Assembly: GCA_020726505.1 (NCBI GenBank)
Contig: JAHLEZ010000027.1
Location: 310,001-374,000, forward strand
From: Leptodontidium sp. MPI-SDFR-AT-0119
Lineage: Eukaryota > Ascomycota > Leotiomycetes > Helotiales > Leptodontidiaceae
Direction: 5' to 3'
DNA: 64,000 bases
Of this stretch, positions 1 through 11,395 are shown piece by piece. The translations under genes and the position numbers were made by a program. The notes under the pieces are model-generated. The model was given only the letters and a program-made list of their open reading frames with translations. It was not told the DNA's origin and ran no database searches. Every line of letters begins with the position of its first letter. Position 1 is the first letter of the stretch.

Positions 1-286
1 GATCGCGCTCCCGCCTCTTGATCTCCTTCTTCCATACACTCGTATATGCCCTCAGGTAGGTATTGCATGCCGCAGCCATACTCGCAGACAATCCCTTCAT
101 GTTCTCGCAGCTACTGAAGATCTCATCGATAGCTTTGTTGACGCGAGATTTGTTCTCGGCGCTGTCCTGTCTCGCCATGGGGTCCACTCCATATTTGGTG
201 AGGGCATTCGAGAAGGAAAGGTGGATGGCTATCCCTTCTTCTGCGGTGAGGTTGAGGGCGGAGAGGAAGTCTGCTTTGTTTCGCAT
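1..286 (-). CDS. Hypothetical protein, N-terminal part (runs off window)
   Basis: On the minus strand an ATG at 286-284 opens a frame of about 95 codons that is still open at base 1, so only the N-terminus is present. The peptide begins MRNKADFLSALNLTAEEG and continues as a soluble, mostly helical-looking sequence rich in Ala, Lys and Glu, ending KKEIKRRERD at the edge. I see no signal peptide or membrane segment. I do not recognise the family and infer no function. The next gene (1794-2585) has the same orientation, so the promoter of this gene should lie in the low-complexity stretch just upstream of 286. Overlapping plus-strand frames here look like shadows. Confidence 0.55.
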   Translation of the reverse strand, partial: MRNKADFLSALNLTAEEGIAIHLSFSNALTKYGVDPMARQDSAENKSRVNKAIDEIFSSCENMKGLSASMAAACNTYLRAYTSVWKKEIKRRERD

Positions 287-580
287 GGTGGTGTGGAATG
301 GCAATGGCGATGGCGTGTTCCTTTTGACCTGGGATATACTGCGTATCGTATGGTGTTGTGGTGTTGTGTGAAGGAGAGGGAAAGAAGAAAGGGAGTGAGA
401 AATGAAATGGAAGAAAGAAGATCTCGTGACGAAGGAAATCAAGCAGATCAGAGCAGACCCAGTGTGCCTTCCTGTTTTGTCCTGTTCTGTTCTTTCCTGT
501 TTTGCCATGGATGAAGCTTGGATCAGGTGACTTGACTGGAACTTGACTGGTGTAAGGTACCTAGGTGTCTTTTGTGTCTG

Positions 581-616
581 AATAAATAAATAAATAAATA
601 AATGAATAAATGAATA
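581..616. repeat. AATA microsatellite
   Basis: Tetranucleotide AATA/ATAA repeat with two interruptions by G (AATGAATA) at the 3' end, about nine units. Confidence 0.85.
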
Positions 617-1000
617 CAATGAAGTAAAATGGAAGCTGACGTGGAATATTGGAATAAAACTAAAGCTAAAAAATAGAAGGGAAGGAGAGAAGGGAAGGGA
701 AGGGGGGAAGGGAGGAAATTGAGGAAAGGGAATAAAGCCTCAGGTACCCAAATATGATCTAAGATCATTTCTCTATTTGATTCAAGTATAGTAAATGCAA
801 TAACAAGAAATAGAACATAACGAGGAACATCGAAAGAGAATTTCAAAAGAGAAAAATAGGGGGAGGGGGAGAGGAAAAATCGAATATGTTTATGCTTAAA
901 CTTTGTGTGAAGTTCACTTGGTTGGGTGATTGGAATACGATTTGTGATCTTTGTTATTTAAATGAAATAGAGTTAGCTTAGAAGTATTAAAATCTAAGTA

Positions 1001-1089
1001 GAGAGGGAGAAGAGAACCGGAAAAGAGAGAAAGAAAAAAAAGGGAATAAAAGCAGAAAAGAAGAGAGAAGGAGGGGGAAAAAAAAGAGA
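1001..1089. repeat. Long polypurine tract
   Basis: Roughly 90 bases consisting almost entirely of A and G on the plus strand, with only a few pyrimidine interruptions. It is part of a wider purine-biased stretch starting near 660. Simple sequence; no coding meaning is claimed. Confidence 0.75.
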
Positions 1090-1262
1090 CATATGAACGA
1101 GAAAGAAAATAAGTATAAGTATACTTATACTTCAAGGTTACCTACCACTAAGCTCAAACAGCCCTTGCATGTCCTACTTCTTGGGGAAAACCAAAGGCGT
1201 CCAGTGCTCATCATCCAATGTCCATCATCCAGCGCCCAATGTCAAGAGAAAGGGCAGAAGGT

Positions 1263-1296
1263 AAAAAAAAAAAAAAAAGAGGGGGGGGGGGGGGGG
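1263..1296. repeat. Adjacent poly(A)16 and poly(G)16
   Basis: Sixteen A residues (1263-1278), then GA, then sixteen G residues (1281-1296). The exact lengths may be affected by sequencing error. Confidence 0.85.
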
Positions 1297-1445
1297 TACT
1301 TGAAGCGACTTGCAGCTCAACCCAGACAGCCTGCTACATATATCCCAGCTTCTTGTGATAACAAATAGGACGGCCTCCACGGCAGTGGCCCCCGGAGGGC
1401 CAGCGGAGCGCCACTTCTATCTCAATCGTTTGAGCAAATCAAAAA

Positions 1446-1541
1446 CATCTAGCTTCTAGCATCCAGCATCCAGCCTCTAGCATCTAGCTCTAGCATCTTG
1501 ATCTTGATCTAGCGTTAGCCTCTCGCGTCTAGCTTCTAATA
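1446..1541. repeat. Degenerate CTAGCATC-type short tandem repeat
   Basis: The octamer-like words TCTAGCAT, TCCAGCAT and TCTAGCTT recur about ten times within 100 bases, in imperfect tandem. No coding frame is evident. Confidence 0.7.
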
Positions 1542-1793
1542 TTTGCCAATTGTGTCCACATACCTACCATCTGCCTAAGTATTTATTTGTCCCTTGGTAT
1601 TGGAGATAACTTGCAAGCGAAACAAGCAAGCCACGTAAAAATACTCCATCCGATCCATATGATATCTCATCTAGCCCTGCCAGCCAATCTGCAAAACCCA
1701 GCCCTCAATATCATCAAGGCCAGCCCATCCTCGTTCATTCCCTCTAATCTGATCTTATCTATATATCTAGGTGTGTATATATGTATGTATCCA

Positions 1794-2585
1794 TCATCCT
1801 CCTCCAGCCCTCTCAACCCGTCGTACAAACATATCCTTTCCGCTCTGCAGCTTAACTTGCACGCATCCCACCTCCTCAATCCCACAAGCACAAGCCCCCG
1901 TCTCCACATCCTGCAAAGAAGCAGACTCCACCACCAGCTTCAAGCAGACCCATTCTCCCCGCAGGCGTTCCACCCTCCAAATCGTCTTGTACTTCTCCAG
2001 ATCCGGCGCAGACATGATCAATCGAGCCGTGTCGCGCAGCAGACTGTGGTTCCGTTCCTGGCTGCTGCTGCTGTCCGCGATGCTGCTGCCATTGCCATTG
2101 CCTTGATCTTCAGGTACAGGTTCAGGCCCCAGCTGCACCAACGCGTTCAGCAGGCGATGCGCAGAGTTGACCCATTCCAGATCTTGGTTCTTTCGTAGGA
2201 GCTCGGCGTTCGCGGCTTGGAGGGTCGAGATGGTGTTGACGGCGGATTGTGCTTCGTGGGCGACGTCGACGATAGCTTGGAACTGCGCGTGCGCATCAAT
2301 CGGCAGATTAGCTGGGAGTGTTCATGGAATGGAGTCTGTGCAGGTTGGTGGGGTGGATTGGATTGGATTGGCAGATGGGGATAGGGATGGGGATACCTAG
2401 GTGGGATAGGATGGGGACGGCGATGGAGATAAGAAACCAAGAAGATCTGATTAGATCAGATCAGTCAGCACTGCTGAGCACAGTACAGTACATACAAAGT
2501 CCCTCTCCCCTGGTGCGCCACTCTCCTCCCTCCTCAGTGCTGCGACAAGGCTGAGCAGATAGTCGGCTGTTGACGTCGTAGGCAT
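1794..2585 (-). CDS. Hypothetical two-exon protein, 192 aa
   Basis: Minus-strand model: exon 1 at 2585-2496 (30 codons, starting MPTTSTADYLLSLVAALRRE), intron 2495-2283 with donor GTATGT, a CTAAT branch-like site and acceptor GCGCAG, and exon 2 at 2282-1794. The join is in phase 0 and gives 192 residues. Exon 2 reads FQAIVDVAHEAQSAVNTIST and continues into a heptad-like helical segment rich in Leu/Gln/Asn/Glu (about residues 35-75, possible coiled coil). A Gly/Ser/Asn linker follows, then a C-terminal part with several Cys. No catalytic motif or known domain is recognised. The 213-nt intron is long for such a gene. The acceptor was chosen because the open frame upstream of it is closed by a TGA. 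An upstream in-frame ATG at 2651 is a possible alternative start. Confidence 0.6.
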
Positions 2586-4300
2586 TGTTTGTCGCAGGAA
2601 TTGCCACAGGTGAGTGCGTGAGTACGAGAATACCAAAAGAGAATTGATCAAGAGGAAGTAGTGGTAGTGGTGGTGGGCGATCTTGATGGAGGTGTATGTA
2701 TTGTAGTTGAAGACCCGAATGAGTGTGATGCGGGAGAGAGAGAGAGTGCGCTTTGTCGCAATCGCCCTGATTGCCCAGAGAAAATGGTATTAGTGAGGAG
2801 GCTCGAGGGTATTTGTCCAAAGATTTAGGTGCGATGGATGATTCGGCAGCACTTTCTCTGCTTAAGCCCAGTCCAAACTCTTTGTTTTGGGAAAGAAAGC
2901 TCAGTCCATCCAAATCTTTAGGAAGGCCCAGCCCGGAATCTTTGGGAAAACCCAATCCTAAATCTTTAGGAAAGATCTTTGGGCAGGGGCTTTGGACAAA
3001 ATCTTTGGACAAACGCCATTTCCAAAATCTTTGGGAAAGCTTTTTAGGAAGGTCCAGTCCAAAAGCTTTAGGAAAGCCCAGTTCAAAACCCTTTGGACAA
3101 AATCTTTGGAGAGCCTAGTCCAGCATCTTTGGCAAAGCCCAGTCTTGGCCTAATATGTAGGATGGGTTACAAAAGAAACTACTTAGCCACTGTAACAATA
3201 AATCGCCGATGTTATCATCGTCCTCTCACCCGACCATATCGCCTATATTCCTCATTATAGCTTCGATCTTGGACGTGACAAAAGCAACGCAAAAACTTGC
3301 GCATGAGAGTAACGAGAATGTGGAGCGATTTGGGCTTTTATTCAAAGAGGCGTTCGCAGAGCCAAAGAGTGGCGAAGCGAGCGGGAGACTAAAGTTGAAC
3401 AGTGATGCGCGGATACGGGCCGATTGACTAAGAAGGCAGGCAGGCCTAGAGAGTAGGATAGCACAACAGAGTTAAATTGAGCTCTGCCCTTTTAAACAAA
3501 AACAAGCGACGGCCGAGATATCTTGAGGGAGCTCAAGCATGGGACTGGTGTGTTGCCCAATCTTAGACTCAGTGGATTGCAGCATATTTATCTGCTTCTG
3601 ATTTTATGTTGTTGGGTATATCCACGAGCTCATGGACCTGCTGGTGTCCTTCAAAGTGTTTCGATGCTGGATATTAGTCTTTGGCGAATGACGAACTCCA
3701 AGTCCTGCGAATTGGGTCAGCAGACCTCAGATAACAAACATACTGATCCATGGTCGCACTAACCACCGTCACTCAGCCCTGCCGCCTAAGATAGCAAGCA
3801 GTTGCTCAAATAACAGCTATCCCCAAGTGCCAGGAGAGGGTGAAAACAACCCAAACGCCACTTCATCGGCGCCTGAAGGCGCCTCGAAAGTCTTTTCATA
3901 GTGAGCGACACGTCTCAACCACCGGTTACGAAACACATTCTAAAATAACCATTATTGAGGTCGACCTTTCGCGTGGCTTGAGGGATCCGAGACGCCATGT
4001 CTTGGGCTGAGTCACCAGAATTCAGCTGCTTCTTCCCATTTGCTTTGGCTGTCCTTGGCACGATGGAGAATCCCGAAGGAGTTCCAACGTCCAATCCTAC
4101 ATCCATCATAAATGATTCGCGTTCTGGATTGCTTCATCAAGCGGAACGTGCATTTGAACGACTTCTGACGCGCACCCGTGCAGTCTGCAAAACCACAGGG
4201 AAATACCAAGGCGAGGGAAGGCCCTTCACAGATTCCGCCAGACCGTGACTTCAGTCATCCTTGCTCTATTTTCTACGCGCCGCACCCCAGACTTTTCACA
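2586..4300. other. Intergenic region between divergent genes
   Basis: Separates the minus-strand gene ending at 2585 from the plus-strand NACHT-ankyrin gene starting at 4301. Apart from the tandem repeat at 2845-3145 I see no convincing gene. Short open frames at 3209-3427 and 3997-4248 have no recognisable features. A doubled GGCGCC (3869-3884) is a small GC-rich motif of unknown meaning. Promoters of both flanking genes are expected here. Confidence 0.5.
2845..3145. repeat. Degenerate ~24-bp tandem repeat (ATCTTTAGGAAGGCCCAGTCC-like)
   Basis: Words such as AAATCTTTAGGAAGGCCCAG and AAATCTTTGGGAAAACCCAA recur about ten times with spacing near 24 bases, so the period is a multiple of three. 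Both strands therefore stay open: the plus frame gives a repeating PSPKSLGK-like peptide. I treat this as a minisatellite rather than a gene because nothing else supports expression. Confidence 0.7.
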
Positions 4301-7300
4301 ATGGCAAGCGAAGATTTTGTGATAATTGAGCATTCAGGTAGGCGGGGATCTTTCCGTTCGCATATCAAAAGCTCACAGATCCAGATGCGAACTCGCAGAA
4401 CAGCCAAGAATCAGTACAAAAGATTACCGAGTGGCTGGCACCTACCGAGTACTCCTCTGAGGGTAGTGAATTTCGAAAGCACGTGGGAGCCCACGCCCCT
4501 GGCACTGGAAATTGGATCTTCAGTACGCACCAAGTTGAGAAGTGGTCCCGGTCCGAGGATGTTGGCACTCTCTGGATCAAGGGGATTCCAGGAAGCGGCA
4601 AATCTGTCGTTGCAGCGAATCTTATCAAGACGTTTTTGGAGAAGGAGAGTCATCCAGTCTTGTATTTCTTTTTTCGGCATACCATAGATTCCAACAGCAG
4701 ACCAATCTTTCTGGTTCGCGATTTTCTGGCACAGCTACTCCCGCACTCAACACAGCTCGCATCTCAGCTGAAACGACTGATGGTCAATTTTCCAGATATA
4801 GAGGTCGCACCGATCAAAGACCTATGGGATGCACTACTTACCTCTCTCGCTACCCTTGTACGAGTCTTCATCATCGTGGACGCTCTTGACGAAGTTCAAA
4901 TAGGCCAAGAAGCATTCATCGCCGATTATCTTCTCAAATTGAACTGCATAAGATCTCAAGCGATCAAACTCGTAGTTACAAGTCGCCCTCTTCCAAGCTT
5001 TGAAAAGCCTTCGGAAACTGCGCATACCGCGATTCTGCGACTATCCGGCAAACTCGTTGACGTTGACATCCTCGCCTACATTTCTCATCGACTTCATACT
5101 CAGCAACAGAGGAACTTGAATCAAGAGGAAATCGCCTCAATCAAAGGAAGTGCTTGTGGCAAAAAACATGGCTTGTTTCTTCAGACTCGCCTAATGCTTG
5201 ATGAAGTGCTTCGCAGCAATGAACCAATCCAGAGCCTGCTGGAAAGATCGATGCGTTCGATGTCTGAAACGTACCAGAGCCTCCTCCGAGAACACTCCAT
5301 CCGCGCTGCTATATCGGAAGAACTCCAGCTACATGTCCTCGAATGGGTCATTCATGCCTCACGTCCACTCCGCCTCCTGGAGCTTGCAACTCTTCTGTGT
5401 TCGCAGGGTCTATTCGCCGACATACCGAGTGCAAAACGTGCGCTCAGGGTTTGTTGTGGACCTCTGCTTGAAGTTTTGGAGAACGAGACTATCCAAGTCA
5501 TTCACCATTCTTTCACTGAATTCCTTTTAGACGGCGAACGAATTACCGAGGAGAGTCATTTGGCATTTCCGGTATTGCATTCGACAATGGCACACAAGAG
5601 ACTTGCATTGGAATGCCTGGACTATATGTTCAAAGCTCTCGCAGCCCATGAATTTGATTTGAACTGGGTCCGCGATCAAGAGAAGACAGAATTCCTACTG
5701 AAATTTCCTTTCTTACAATATTGTGTTCAGAATTGGCCTTCTCATGTACTGAGGAGCAGTGTCGATGATAATCAAGTCTTCGAGAAGCTCGATAGCTTGC
5801 TTTCCAGCGGCAGCCGAGACTTCCACATCTGGCTCCACCTCAGCCCAGAATCGTACAAATCGCTGTTGTTAGGCAGTGAAGCAATCCATGTCGGTTCGTT
5901 CTTGGGATTGAAAGCGTACGTGGAGTACTTACTTCAACGTGGCGCCAATCCTAATTCCGAAAGACCTGGAGGCTGCACACCCATCATGCTTGCAGCCATG
6001 CGAGGATATGCAGATGTGATTGATTTTCTAGTCGAACATGGAGCGGAATCGGATGCCAAGGACTCTTTGGGACTTACAGCTATGCATATGGCGGCGGCAT
6101 TCAATCATGGAGGGGCTATTCATGCTCTAGCTCGAAGTGGTTCCGACTTACTTCCTTGCAAGACGGACACCGTTGGTGGTATCGGGACCCCAGAATGGAG
6201 GCCGTATAACCCGATTCCCACCCCGCGGCAAAGAAAGATATCATCTCGTTGGGACTCCAGGAAAGAGGTGATCGAGATCACACCAATCAGATTGGCGTGC
6301 GAACTTGGATGCTCAGACGCTGTAGCGGCCTTGATACAGTGTATGGTATCCCTCCAACTAGCAACAGTACGTCTGCAATGGGCTGCTTATATCGGACACG
6401 CAGAGATTCTTTCCATTCTGCTGGAATGCCCCGAAGTAGCTCGCAACATAGACCAGGCAGATGAAAATGGGGATACGGCTCTAACCGTTGCGAGCCGAGA
6501 GAAATGGCCGGGGGCTGTCCGCGTCCTTCTAGACGCCGGAGCAAATATTTCTGCCCGTTCCGAGAATGTCGCCAAACTTGAGCAGGGTGTGGGCGCTTCT
6601 GATAGGAAACGGAGACGTATTCAGAATAGTTGCGGAAAGACTGCCCTTGAAGCTTGGACAGAACCTTGTAACTCGGATGCACAGGACTCCGATGCATTGC
6701 TTGAGAATATGGAAGCTGTCGCAACACGACTCATCCGGGCTGGTTGCGATGTTGATGCAAGATCTCCTGATGGTTCTACACCGCTTTTCCGTTGGAGTAC
6801 ACAAAGTCAAACTCAACCCGGAGCAATCGAAAGATTTGTATCTATACTGCTCCAACATGGTGCTGATCCACGAGCAACAGCTGAGGGTGGCAACACTCCG
6901 CTTCATATGATGCATGGCCATGAGAGGGAGCATGAAGCCATTTTGAAGTTGATAAATGCGGGAGCTGATATCAACGCGGTCAGATTAAGTGATGGAAAGA
7001 CTCCATTACTAGCAATGATAGCTACTTCCCAACATACTATTGATGTACTCAACTTACAACGCTGGATCGATTACGGAGCCGACTTCAACAAATGTGACAA
7101 CGAAGGGAATACTGTTTTACACTATCTGATGCGACATTCCTGGAGCAATGAGAAGGTTAGTCGATGGATCGATGTTTGCAATCCACGAGCTGTAAATGTT
7201 TTGGGAGAGACATGTCTATTCTCGATACCCAAGCAATGGCCGGCGTCCTCATTCTTGTCAAGAGTCATGGGTAAAGCTGTTAAAGCAGGGCTAGATCTCG

Positions 7301-10300
7301 AAGCCAGAAATAACTTCGGCCGCACTGCTCTGCTGGAAGCATGCTTTCGAGGTGGCAATGGCCATGTCTTGCCATTCATTAGGAATCATGCTAATGCAGC
7401 CGCCAGAGACAATAATGGAAAGAATTGTAAGTCTTCTTAGGATCCAATTTTCAATAATAAACGTATGTTCCGTCGCTGATACTCCAGTTTAGGTCTTCAT
7501 CTTCTCCTCGAAAGTCAGTCTGACAACCTTGCTGCACTATCTAGGGACGCAAAGGACCTTCTTCAACTTGCGGAAGATCTAATTGGTGCTGGAGCAAATC
7601 CAACAGTCCCGGACTTCTCCGGTAATCAACTTATACATAGCTCTGTCTGGCAGGAGAAATACTTTTTTAACGATATTTCATCTGCCTTGAGCTCTCTCGA
7701 GGTTGCAGTTCAACTAGGTATCGATTGTAAGGCAAAAAACAACGCTGGTCGGACGGCCCTTCATCTCGCTACTTCCAAAAGGTTAGATCCAAGCATTGGC
7801 AAAGAAAGTTTCGATACTCGGAGACTCGATTTCCTACTCCAACCCACGCTAGGGATTCCGGTATCCACACAAGATAATGACGGAATAACAGCTTTGCATT
7901 TAGCCGCAGCATGCTCCGATGCAATGTTCTCACAACTTCTCTCGGCTGGAGCCGATATTCGAGCGAAAGATTTTCGAAATCGAACACCACTCCACTTTGC
8001 AGCTGCAAACCTTGGTAACACCACAGGCATGATCTGTGACATCTACCACCAACACGGATGGAGCGTCGATGAATTGGATATCAAGGGCCGTACACCACTG
8101 TTTGATGCCTGTTCTGCAGGAAATTACGAAGCTGTGAAGCTTCTTCTCGAAAGCGGCGCTAGTACATTGATCACAGACAAACTTCAGAGAACCCCTCTTC
8201 ATGCCGCAGCCACATATCGCCTGGACAGTTTTCTGGTGAAAATCGAGGAACAATTCTACGCAGGAATGGACAACTCTTCAAAATTCCCACAACCGTTCTA
8301 CCTATGGCGGAGGGGCGACGGCAATAAGAAAGTCATTCGATTGTTGCAGACGATGCTGAGGGACGAAGAAAGTCAGAATCATATCCAAGACGTCATTCAC
8401 ACTCTACTTAGTTCTGGCGCTGATTTAACTGGGGTGGATTCTCTGGATTGTACGCCCTATGATCTTGCTCTCTTGAACTCAAACAACAGCGTAGCACACC
8501 TGCTTCGCCTTCCCCCGGAGATTCTAAAACTTGACGAAAGCGAAAACCAATCGGGCGACCCAGACACCATAGCACCAAAATGGCCCTTATTAGGTGCTGG
8601 ATCTATGGAAGAAATTACCAAGTTCCTATCCGTTGACGAGATTATCGAGCATGGGTACTTGGAGATGGCCATTTACTCCGGGAATGCAGCTCGTTTGGTT
8701 GCCTTTCTGAAATCTGGTGTTGACCTCAGCAATGTACGGAAAACAGACAACAATCTAACCATCATCCACGCCGTTGTTGGCTCAGGAATGATTTCGATGA
8801 TGAAAATAATAGCACCATATATCAGCGACATCAACGAGTACTACCCGCCATTACTACATCACGCCGTTGAGCGCGAGGATTCGAATCTCGAAATGGTGAA
8901 GTTGCTGCTCGAACTTGGAGCTGATCCAAAATTGAAGTATCCCAAGGACTGCGATCTCGAGAGATATCAGAAACGATGGACATCTGGGAGATTTCCCTCG
9001 TTGAGGGAGTGCCACACAGTTCTGCATAAACTTTCCCATGGTTGGTGCTGGTGGCATTCCAAGGCTATTGATCTCCTAGCCACAGCCGGTGTCGACATGG
9101 AAGTCAAAGATTCTAATGGCGAGGCTGCTCTGCATATCGCTGTTTCTGACAAAGTTGGATTCTGGCAAGATCAGTGCGTAGAAATGTTATTATCCAAGGG
9201 AGCAGATGTGAACGCAATTCATGAAAAGACTGGCAACACAGCATTGACCATAGCTCTAAAAAGTGGCTGCGGGATGCCAATCGTTCGAAAGCTGCTTACG
9301 CATGGCGCTAAAGTCGACTTTGGTACGAATCCCCCCATCATATCAGCAATTGAAGGCGGTGATATAGAAAGCTTTAAATTACTGCTCGATGCTGGCGCAG
9401 ATCCCAATGGATTCTACGGGCCCGAAAAGCAGTCTCTTTTACTTACCATTGCCGACCAATGGACCTTCGACGGGTGCTCCATCGACGAAGAAGCCTTCTC
9501 AAAGCTCATTACTGTGCTACTAGAAGCAGGCGCGGACCCTTATAGTGAAATATCGTGTTGGGACATGTCTTCAACCAAAGTCTTTCATGTATTTTGTCGT
9601 AGAAACGCTTTGATCACTCCATTCTTCGATTTTGGAATAGACTTGGAAGTCAAGGATGAAAGTGGTCGGACTCCACTCCACGCAGCGTGTTCATATGAAG
9701 GCCATCAGCCACAAGGAGGGATCAATTGGGTGGCTTTCCAGCTTTTAGAAAGGGATGTAGAGATAGATGCCGTGGACGGGAAGGGAGATACCCCACTGCT
9801 TTACAGAGCGCAACTTGACGAAGACTCAACAGAGATATTCTCTGCTCTTCTTAGGAACGGCGCATCAGTCAACAAAGAGAACGAGGAAGGTCGAACGGCG
9901 CTATACTACATTTTCAACCGGTCTGGATACGATGTCGAGATCGAAATCGAATATCCCCTCAAGGAACTCATGGCCAGAGGCGCAGATCCTACAAAGGGTA
10001 CTTTCGAGGGAGAGCCAACAAATCTCCACATGCTGGCCAAGTCCATGGCAGAAAATTTCCCAGCGGAAGACGACGAATATACCTATTCATTCGATACACA
10101 TTATCAATTCTACCAAGAATTTATAGACCTTGGCTGCAATTCAGAAGCGAAAGACGATGAAGGAAACACCCCGCTCTTCTACTTCGTCAAGAATCTCGTC
10201 CGACAGCGGAGATATGAGGACAAGATCATAAACCCAAGCATTGCCCATTGTCGGAGCTTCTTCGAGAAGTGTGACTTGAATGCTGTGAATGAGGATCTGG

Positions 10301-10491
10301 ATAATATTTTACACGCTGTGGCTAGATTACCTTCTAGTAAGGGGAATGATGACGCTCCCCTGTTTCGTCTCTTGATGGAGATGGGAGTTGATCCAAAGCA
10401 TGAGAATACCTTGGGAGTTTCGCCATTGGATATCGCGGCTACGTGTGGAAAGCAGAGTATTCTAGATATGTTTGAAAGAGAGACGGAGTGA
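4301..10491 (+). CDS. NACHT-ankyrin repeat NLR-like protein, 2027 aa
   Basis: Joined exons 4301-4337, 4379-7426 and 7493-10491 give one uninterrupted frame of 2027 residues. Intron 1 (41 nt, GTAGGC...ACAG) restores the frame of a typical fungal NLR linker (ITEWLAPTEYSSEGSEFRKH). Intron 2 (66 nt, GTAAGT, CTGAT branch, TTTAG) joins two ankyrin halves as GKNCLHLLLES. Walker A GIPGSGKS lies near residues 81-88 and Walker B VFIIVDALDE near 175-184, so the NTP-binding NACHT module looks intact. A helical winged-helix/ANK-linker region follows to about residue 515. From there to the C-terminus there are ankyrin repeats (TALHLAAA, TPLHFAA, LLxxGADxxA motifs), some degenerate. Fungal NACHT proteins are associated with non-self recognition and programmed cell death; that role is inferred. 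The roughly 35 residues before the linker contain no recognisable effector domain. It could be missing upstream exons, but none was found. Confidence 0.88.
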
Positions 10492-11395
10492 TGGGAAATC
10501 GTATGGGATTCTTCGTCTGTGTTGAACTTCAGGCTTCTTATAGATCCCAAACCTACTGATCGTCGTTTCTGTGCCTGACCATTCTGTGCAAATACCGATA
10601 TTAAACATTTAAACAATAACCGAGCGCCATCCAAATTGAACGTCGTAAGTCAGACGTGAGGATTTTATCCTGATCCCCAAAAGGCTGCACCGGTTTTCTA
10701 TGAGATGTATTAACAGGGCGAGCATACTTGAGCCGCACCAAAGGCGGCGGCTTGGGTCACGGCGGCGCTGGTCACGTGAAACTGAGATTGGGAAGTGGAA
10801 ACTTCCCGATCAGTAGACAGCTACATCTAGCATTAATAGGATAAAGACACAAAACATCATAATTAGACAGCTAAGATAATAGAACTTGTTACGAAAGGAC
10901 AGTCATCGGGGGAAAATTTGTGTCGAACACGTGGTGAGAAGAATAAAGCTCCAGACTTTAGCGAGCGAGTTCACGGGGGAGCGAGGTCTTGGCATTCAGG
11001 GGAACCTCGCGATTTTGGAGACGACCTTTCTTCAATCGCTGGACAGGTTGCTCACCCTCTGCTCAGGTTTCTCAAGCGCTTCTCCCCTGTGCTCAGTCAC
11101 GTTTCTGCTCTCGCTCCAGTGGCCAATCATTCGTTACTTTTATTCGCCTGTCTTGCGAACATTATCAAGTTTAAACGACTATATCCAGGGAGACCAGATC
11201 AGATCCCTGGGGTACTAAACTGGACCCCCTCCCCTAAAAATAACTTTATTCAATGTCCTAATATATATTCCTCTCGGCAAGGAGAATCCTGGCTCTTTCC
11301 TCAAGGAGTGCCTTTGCCCCTTCAAGTCTTTGCTTTCCCATATACCATCAGACTACCTCCTCAGCTTGAGGACGTGGATATAGGCTGAATTACCC
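10492..11395. other. Intergenic, 3' of the NLR gene up to the RIP boundary
   Basis: Ordinary composition with no recognised gene. Short plus-strand frames around 10886-11388 are Ser/Pro/Leu-rich and look like chance. Composition turns abruptly AT-rich near 11400, where repeat DNA begins. Confidence 0.5.

Larger units (their letters stand above)
287..1793. other. Intergenic, low-complexity DNA without a recognised gene
   Basis: About 1.5 kb between two minus-strand genes. It holds simple-sequence tracts (listed separately), purine-rich runs, and an A/T-rich central part. No frame here reads like a conserved protein. It should contain the 5' region of the gene ending at base 1 and the 3' region of the gene at 1794-2585. 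Confidence 0.6.

Noticed and set aside
63..514. Plus-strand ORFs overlapping the first gene
   Set aside because: Cys/Trp-rich shadow frames opposite a better minus-strand frame that runs off the window.
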